A DNA stretch of 64,000 bases. It comes from an uncultured Prevotellaceae bacterium (GTDB lineage: Bacteria > Bacteroidota > Bacteroidia > Bacteroidales > Muribaculaceae). The position numbers were made by a program, and so were the translations under genes. The stretch is from the NCBI GenBank assembly GCA_900318645.1, contig ONLH01000009.1:1-64000 (forward strand), read 5' to 3'. The notes beneath the pieces are model-generated. The model was given only the letters and a program-made list of their open reading frames with translations, ran no database searches and was not told the DNA's origin. Of this stretch, positions 60,718-64,000 are shown in pieces; position 1 is the first letter of the stretch; each line of letters opens with the position of its first letter.

Positions 60718-62709
60718 CTAAAATGGCCGTCGCATCAACCGCAGCGAGTTCAGCACGCACAACAGTGCCACACCCACGTCGGCAAACACGGCCTCCCACA
60801 GGTTGGCAATGCCTAGCACGCCCAGCACCATCACGAGCACCTTTACTCCGATGGCCAGAGCAATGTTCTGTGTGACGATACGGCGCGTGCGGCGCCCAAT
60901 GGTCACGGCCTCGGACACATGTGATGGCTGGTCGGTCTGGATAACCACGTCAGCTGTTTCCACGGCCATGTCGCTTCCCAAGCCACCCATCGCAATGCCG
61001 ACGTCACTCAGTGCCAGCACGGGTGCATCGTTAATGCCGTCACCGACAAAGGCCACCTGCTTGGCTCCCTGTTTGAGTTGCTCGATGTGTGCCACCTTGT
61101 CCTGTGGCAGCAAGTCACCATGAGCCTGGCGAATGCCCAATTGATGAGCCACCTGCTCGGCCAGAGCCTGCTTGTCTCCCGACAGCATCACAGTCTCGAT
61201 GCCTAGGCCGTTCAACGCTCCGACGCCTAGAGCCGCGTCCTCTTTCGGCATGTCGCTCAACATGATGTATCCAGCATAATGACCTTCAATGGCCACTGCA
61301 ACCACTGTCCCGACGACCTCAGCCACCTTCTCAGGCACTTCGACGCCTTCGCGTTCCAGCAGCCGCAGTGTGCCTGCCAGCCACTTCTTGCCGTCAACCA
61401 ATGCACTCAGTCCAAAACCTACGATATTTCTCAGGTCACTGACTTGAACTTGCGCTGGCTTGCAATGCTTGTTGATGGCGTGGGCGATGGGGTGGTTGCT
61501 GTCTTTCTCGATGGCTGCTACGGTGGCCACCTGCTCTTCGGTCAGTCCTTCCACGTGGCTCACGGCAAACTGGCCAGTTGTCAATGTTCCCGTCTTGTCA
61601 AATACCACCGTGTCGACCCGTGCAATGGCGTCAAGGTAGTTGCTCCCCTTGAACAGGATACCCCGTCGTGAAGCGGCCCCGATGCCGGCAAAGTAACTCA
61701 GCGGGATGCTGATGACCAGCGCGCATGGGCATGAAATCACCAGAAAGACCAGCGCGCGATGTAGCCACTGGATAAAATGATACTCAAATGACGGTACAAC
61801 GAGTGAATAGATCCACGGCATTGCCACCACAAGCGCAGCAAGTCCAACGACAATCGGGGTATAGATCCTTGCAAATCGGCGGATGAACAGCTCGGCTGGT
61901 GATTTGCGTTCAGTGGCTTCCTCTACAAGGTGCAGGATACGCGATACGGCACTCTCGCTGGCGGGACGCATGGCCTTGAGCCTCACGACACTTTCACTGG
62001 CAATCATACCAGCTAGCACCTCATTGCCGGGCTCGATGACTCGCGGCACGCTCTCTCCGGTCAATGCCGCGGTGTCAAATGCCGCTGCCTCGCCTGTCAA
62101 TATTCCGTCAATGGGTACACGCTCACCAGGCTTCACCTCCACGATGTCGCCTACTTTGACTTCGGCTGGTTCGACTGTCTTGTGCAGGTCACCCTCGACA
62201 ATTACGGCATGATCGGGCCTAAAGGCAATCAGGGACTTGATGTTGCCACGTGCACGGCTCACGGCACGATCTTGCAGCGCCTCGCCGATGCAATACAGGG
62301 CCATCACTGCCACGGCCTCGGGATACTCACCGATGGCAAACGCGCCGATGCTGGCCACCGTCATCAGCAAGAACTCGCTGAAGAATTCTCCCTCACGGGC
62401 TTCCTCGATGGCCTCACGCAGCACGTCCAGCCCCGTAGGTAGCCATGCGGCAAGATACCACAAGAGTCTGATCCATGTGCTCTGGAACCACTGCACATCC
62501 ATTGCGCTCAAGGCCATTCCTATCGCCAGCAGCGTCAGCGACAATGCGGGTTTCCACCAGCTCATCTCTTCATCTTCACCATGCTCATGGCTATCATTGC
62601 AGCAGGCACAACCGTGGCTTCTGCCTGTCTCCTCATGGGAGCAGCAATCGCCATGAAGTTCCTGCTCATGGCATTGGCAATGTGACTCGTGATTGTGGTC
62701 GTGTGTCAT
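60718..62709 (-). CDS. Heavy-metal P1B-type ATPase (Zn/Cd/Pb class) with His/Cys-rich N-terminus
   Basis: 663 residues from the ATG at 62709; the longer frame starts inside the promoter. The N-terminal 45 residues are a metal-binding tail (HDHNHESHCQCHEQELHGDCC, then CACCNDSHEHGED) instead of a ferredoxin-like HMA domain. Eight membrane segments carry the CPC motif in VISCPCALVISIPLSY; DKTGTLTTG is the phosphorylation site, ALTGESVPRV the actuator, SNHPIAHAI the HP-type motif of the nucleotide domain and GDGINDAPVLALSDVGIAMG the hinge. CPC plus the late-TM pattern GGLGSDMAVETADVVI fits zinc/cadmium/lead export (ZntA/CadA). It has a -7 box and a palindrome just upstream. Confidence 0.93.
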   Translation of the reverse strand: MTHDHNHESHCQCHEQELHGDCCSHEETGRSHGCACCNDSHEHGEDEEMSWWKPALSLTLLAIGMALSAMDVQWFQSTWIRLLWYLAAWLPTGLDVLREAIEEAREGEFFSEFLLMTVASIGAFAIGEYPEAVAVMALYCIGEALQDRAVSRARGNIKSLIAFRPDHAVIVEGDLHKTVEPAEVKVGDIVEVKPGERVPIDGILTGEAAAFDTAALTGESVPRVIEPGNEVLAGMIASESVVRLKAMRPASESAVSRILHLVEEATERKSPAELFIRRFARIYTPIVVGLAALVVAMPWIYSLVVPSFEYHFIQWLHRALVFLVISCPCALVISIPLSYFAGIGAASRRGILFKGSNYLDAIARVDTVVFDKTGTLTTGQFAVSHVEGLTEEQVATVAAIEKDSNHPIAHAINKHCKPAQVQVSDLRNIVGFGLSALVDGKKWLAGTLRLLEREGVEVPEKVAEVVGTVVAVAIEGHYAGYIMLSDMPKEDAALGVGALNGLGIETVMLSGDKQALAEQVAHQLGIRQAHGDLLPQDKVAHIEQLKQGAKQVAFVGDGINDAPVLALSDVGIAMGGLGSDMAVETADVVIQTDQPSHVSEAVTIGRRTRRIVTQNIALAIGVKVLVMVLGVLGIANLWEAVFADVGVALLCVLNSLRLMRRPF

Positions 62710-62743
62710 ATCTTTTGTCTCCGTTTTGTTGTTATTCTGGTGG

Positions 62744-62751
62744 CAAAGGTA
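62744..62751 (-). promoter_or_regulatory. -7 box of the metal ATPase gene
   Basis: TACCTTTG on the minus strand, 34 nt before the ATG. Confidence 0.6.
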
Positions 62752-62763
62752 CACACAATCCCG

Positions 62764-62778
62764 TGCAACCGGGTTGCA
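62764..62778. promoter_or_regulatory. Palindrome upstream of the metal ATPase -7 box
   Basis: TGCAACC-G-GGTTGCA, a perfect 15-nt inverted repeat just upstream of the -7 box, where a metal-responsive regulator could bind. Confidence 0.4.
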
Positions 62779-62787
62779 AAGTAATCG

Positions 62788-62836
62788 CTATAGTCCCCTA
62801 TTCATCTATAGAGTCTATAGCAACTATAGCATCTAT
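62788..62836. repeat. CTATAG short tandem repeat, locus 3
   Basis: CTATAGAGT, CTATAGCAA, CTATAGCAT, CTAT in a clean 9-bp period, next to the ATPase promoter region. Confidence 0.75.
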
Positions 62837-62844
62837 CCGTGATT

Positions 62845-63825
62845 TCAGTAAAGCAGTCGTGCAATTCTCGCCGATCCCCGCTTACCTGTAGCAATGCGGG
62901 TAAATAACCACTTCGTCATGGGACCGACAAACCACCTCCAGCGGCGGCTGTTGCCGTAGCTCTCCCGCAAGGCATGATAGGCTTGCCGGCATAGCGGCTT
63001 GGACAGCTCGCTGCACCCCTCGCGCTCATATTGGGCCGCGAGCACCATGCGGCGGTATTCCAGCAGTCGATGATAGCGGCGTTTATAGGCCGGCTTGAGT
63101 TGAGAGCACTGCACCTCGGTTTTCATGATATCGATGACGTGTTCCCACTGGCCCTGGCGGCTGTGGAACTCGGTTCCCGTGATGGAATCAGCGCCGTTAT
63201 GGTTGATGATGACCCGTGACTTGCCGCCCATGTAGGCCACATGTGGTTTGGCCAGTAGCAACCTCAATCCCAGTTCCCAATCGTTCCAGCCTGGCAGGTT
63301 GATGTTCCAACCGTCGGTCCCGGCAAAGAACTCACGCCTCACGGCGTAACGCTGTGTGGCAAGCTGCGCATGCAGGATGTGCTGGGCAAACAGGTCGCGC
63401 TTGTGATACGGTGCTGGGCGCTGGCTGCCGTCGGGGAAGACGAGTGTGGATTTGGCACTGATGAGGTCCAGCTGGCGACCGTGCTTCTGGGCCTTCTCGA
63501 TGACTTTGACATAGGATTCAACCAGTCCTTCTTCCATCAGGTCATCGCTGTCAAAGAACAGCACCCACTCGCCTGTGGCCTCTTCAAAGCCGCGGTTGCG
63601 AGCCGCTCCGGCAGTGTGGTGTGCTTCACGGGTGATGACTACGTTGAAGCCATCGCCTGGATGCTCTTTCTTGAAGGTTTCGAGCACTTCCAGCGTATTA
63701 TCGGTGCTGTCATTGTCAACCAGCACGACCTGCAAGGGACGATAGGTCTGTGCTACAACACTTTCCAGTGTTGCAGAGACCACGTTGGCGCGGTTATACA
63801 CGGGTATGACAATGGTAACTTCCAT
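62845..63825 (-). CDS. Family 2 glycosyltransferase
   Basis: 326 residues from MEVTIVIPVYN; the upstream 34 codons pass through the promoters and are not translated. The GT-A fold is clear: VIPVYNRANVVSATLESVVAQTYRPLQVVLVDNDSTDNT, RNRGFEEATGEWVLFFDSDD (DxD motif), then PGWNDWELGLRLLLAKP, which corresponds to the acceptor-binding ED-type region. It adds a sugar from a nucleotide donor to a growing glycan, in the cytoplasm. The divergent partial gene at 63896 is also a glycosyltransferase by its start, suggesting a surface-glycan locus to the right. Confidence 0.92.
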   Translation of the reverse strand: MEVTIVIPVYNRANVVSATLESVVAQTYRPLQVVLVDNDSTDNTLEVLETFKKEHPGDGFNVVITREAHHTAGAARNRGFEEATGEWVLFFDSDDLMEEGLVESYVKVIEKAQKHGRQLDLISAKSTLVFPDGSQRPAPYHKRDLFAQHILHAQLATQRYAVRREFFAGTDGWNINLPGWNDWELGLRLLLAKPHVAYMGGKSRVIINHNGADSITGTEFHSRQGQWEHVIDIMKTEVQCSQLKPAYKRRYHRLLEYRRMVLAAQYEREGCSELSKPLCRQAYHALRESYGNSRRWRWFVGPMTKWLFTRIATGKRGSARIARLLY

Positions 63826-63839
63826 ATTCTTCTCGGGGG

Positions 63840-63870
63840 TAAAGGTACTGCTTTTTTTGATAAACTGCAA
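63840..63870 (-). promoter_or_regulatory. Promoter of the GT2 gene
   Basis: Minus-strand TTG (63870-63868), 20-nt spacer, TACCTTTA (63847-63840); one mismatch in the -7 box. It overlaps the plus promoter below. Confidence 0.6.
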
Positions 63871-63887
63871 AAAATATCCTACTTTTG
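63857..63887 (+). promoter_or_regulatory. Promoter of the partial gene at 63896
   Basis: TTG (63857-63859), 20-nt spacer, TACTTTTG (63880-63887). The ATG follows after 8 nt, so the mRNA is almost leaderless. Confidence 0.75.
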
Positions 63888-63895
63888 CACCCGCA

Positions 63896-64000
63896 ATGAA
63901 GATATTATTCGCTGGTGACGCCAGCAACCTGCATAACTGCCTTGCTCAGCAGCTGCGGCTTATGGGACATGAGGCAACGGTGGCATCCGACGGCTCTCGT
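63896..64000 (+). CDS. Partial gene, probably a GT-B glycosyltransferase N-terminus
   Basis: Only 35 codons are in the window, with no stop. MKILFAGDASNLHNCLAQQL followed by RLMGHEATVASDGS is typical of the first beta-alpha unit of group 1 glycosyltransferases (GT4-like). The strong promoter directly before it supports the start. The identity is tentative because the catalytic half lies outside. Confidence 0.55.
   Translation, partial: MKILFAGDASNLHNCLAQQLRLMGHEATVASDGSR

Noticed and set aside
60718-62709. Copper ATPase (CopA) assignment
   Set aside because: The His-rich N-terminus and the late-membrane motifs fit the Zn/Cd/Pb class better; the N-terminal CxxC HMA domain usual for CopA is absent.
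1-64000. tRNA, rRNA or known riboswitch
   Set aside because: No cloverleaf, rRNA segment or familiar riboswitch core was recognised by eye; a covariance search would be needed to exclude weak cases.

Overview
The window looks like a chromosomal segment from a gut-type member of the Bacteroidales, probably Muribaculaceae- or Prevotellaceae-like; the genus cannot be fixed from the sequence. The reasons are promoters of the Bacteroidetes form TTG-N18..21-TAnnTTTG before many genes, few Shine-Dalgarno sites, several secreted proteins with dockerin-type EF-hand pairs, a BspA-type leucine-rich-repeat protein, and Bacteroidetes gene orders (ileS / DksA-like / lspA / DUF4296; parE / coaD / S41 protease; rhomboid / rhomboid / endonuclease-exonuclease-phosphatase). 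No tRNA, rRNA, CRISPR array, prophage or insertion sequence was found.

Layout. 1-393: non-coding DNA with a series of small hairpins. 394-4561: a secreted GH9 cellulase fused to a CE4 deacetylase, then a dockerin protein. 4901-11679 (minus): ileS, DksA-like, lspA, DUF4296 lipoprotein and two half-size chromate-type transporters. 11868-15122: PAP2 phosphatase, MscS channel, TPR protein. 15407-24928: two related dockerin surface proteins flanking rlmD and a MacB/FtsX-type ABC exporter. 25199-26595: a two-component system. 26780-32938: a five-gene cell-wall cluster (transglutaminase-like, SH3-NlpC/P60, exported dipeptide epimerase, SGNH esterase, MBOAT acyltransferase). 33235-41355: glyS, FKBP lipoprotein, AAA-CYTH protein, sodium symporter, a dockerin/vWA/FGE protein and a PrsW-type protease. 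41452-46734 (minus): S41 protease, coaD, parE, HIT, greA. 46959-50704: flippase, GNAT/FemAB-like transferase, DAACS symporter. 50795-55543: a candidate small RNA, an outer-membrane beta-barrel, a 1037-residue LRR/dockerin protein and HU. 55757-64000: rhomboid pair and EEP hydrolase, a broken M3 peptidase, a metal P-type ATPase, a GT2 glycosyltransferase and the start of another glycosyltransferase.

The most unusual signal lies between the genes. Eleven intergenic gaps carry one short element: a 5' GTAT/GTAG/GTGG foot followed by a hairpin whose arms differ in sequence from copy to copy yet still pair. All eleven lie in the same orientation on the + strand whatever the gene direction, and most follow a pyrimidine-rich leader. 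This resembles REP elements moved by Y1 (RAYT) transposases. Short repeats with a period near 9 bp (CTATAG, TCTCCGTT and CTAAC types) occur at other gene ends and in two cases extend into coding sequence. Other leads are a promoter-plus-terminator unit with no ORF (50795-50917), a deletion/frameshift in the M3 peptidase, a ParE with EGLSA in place of EGDSA, and two overlapping divergent promoters at 63840-63887.
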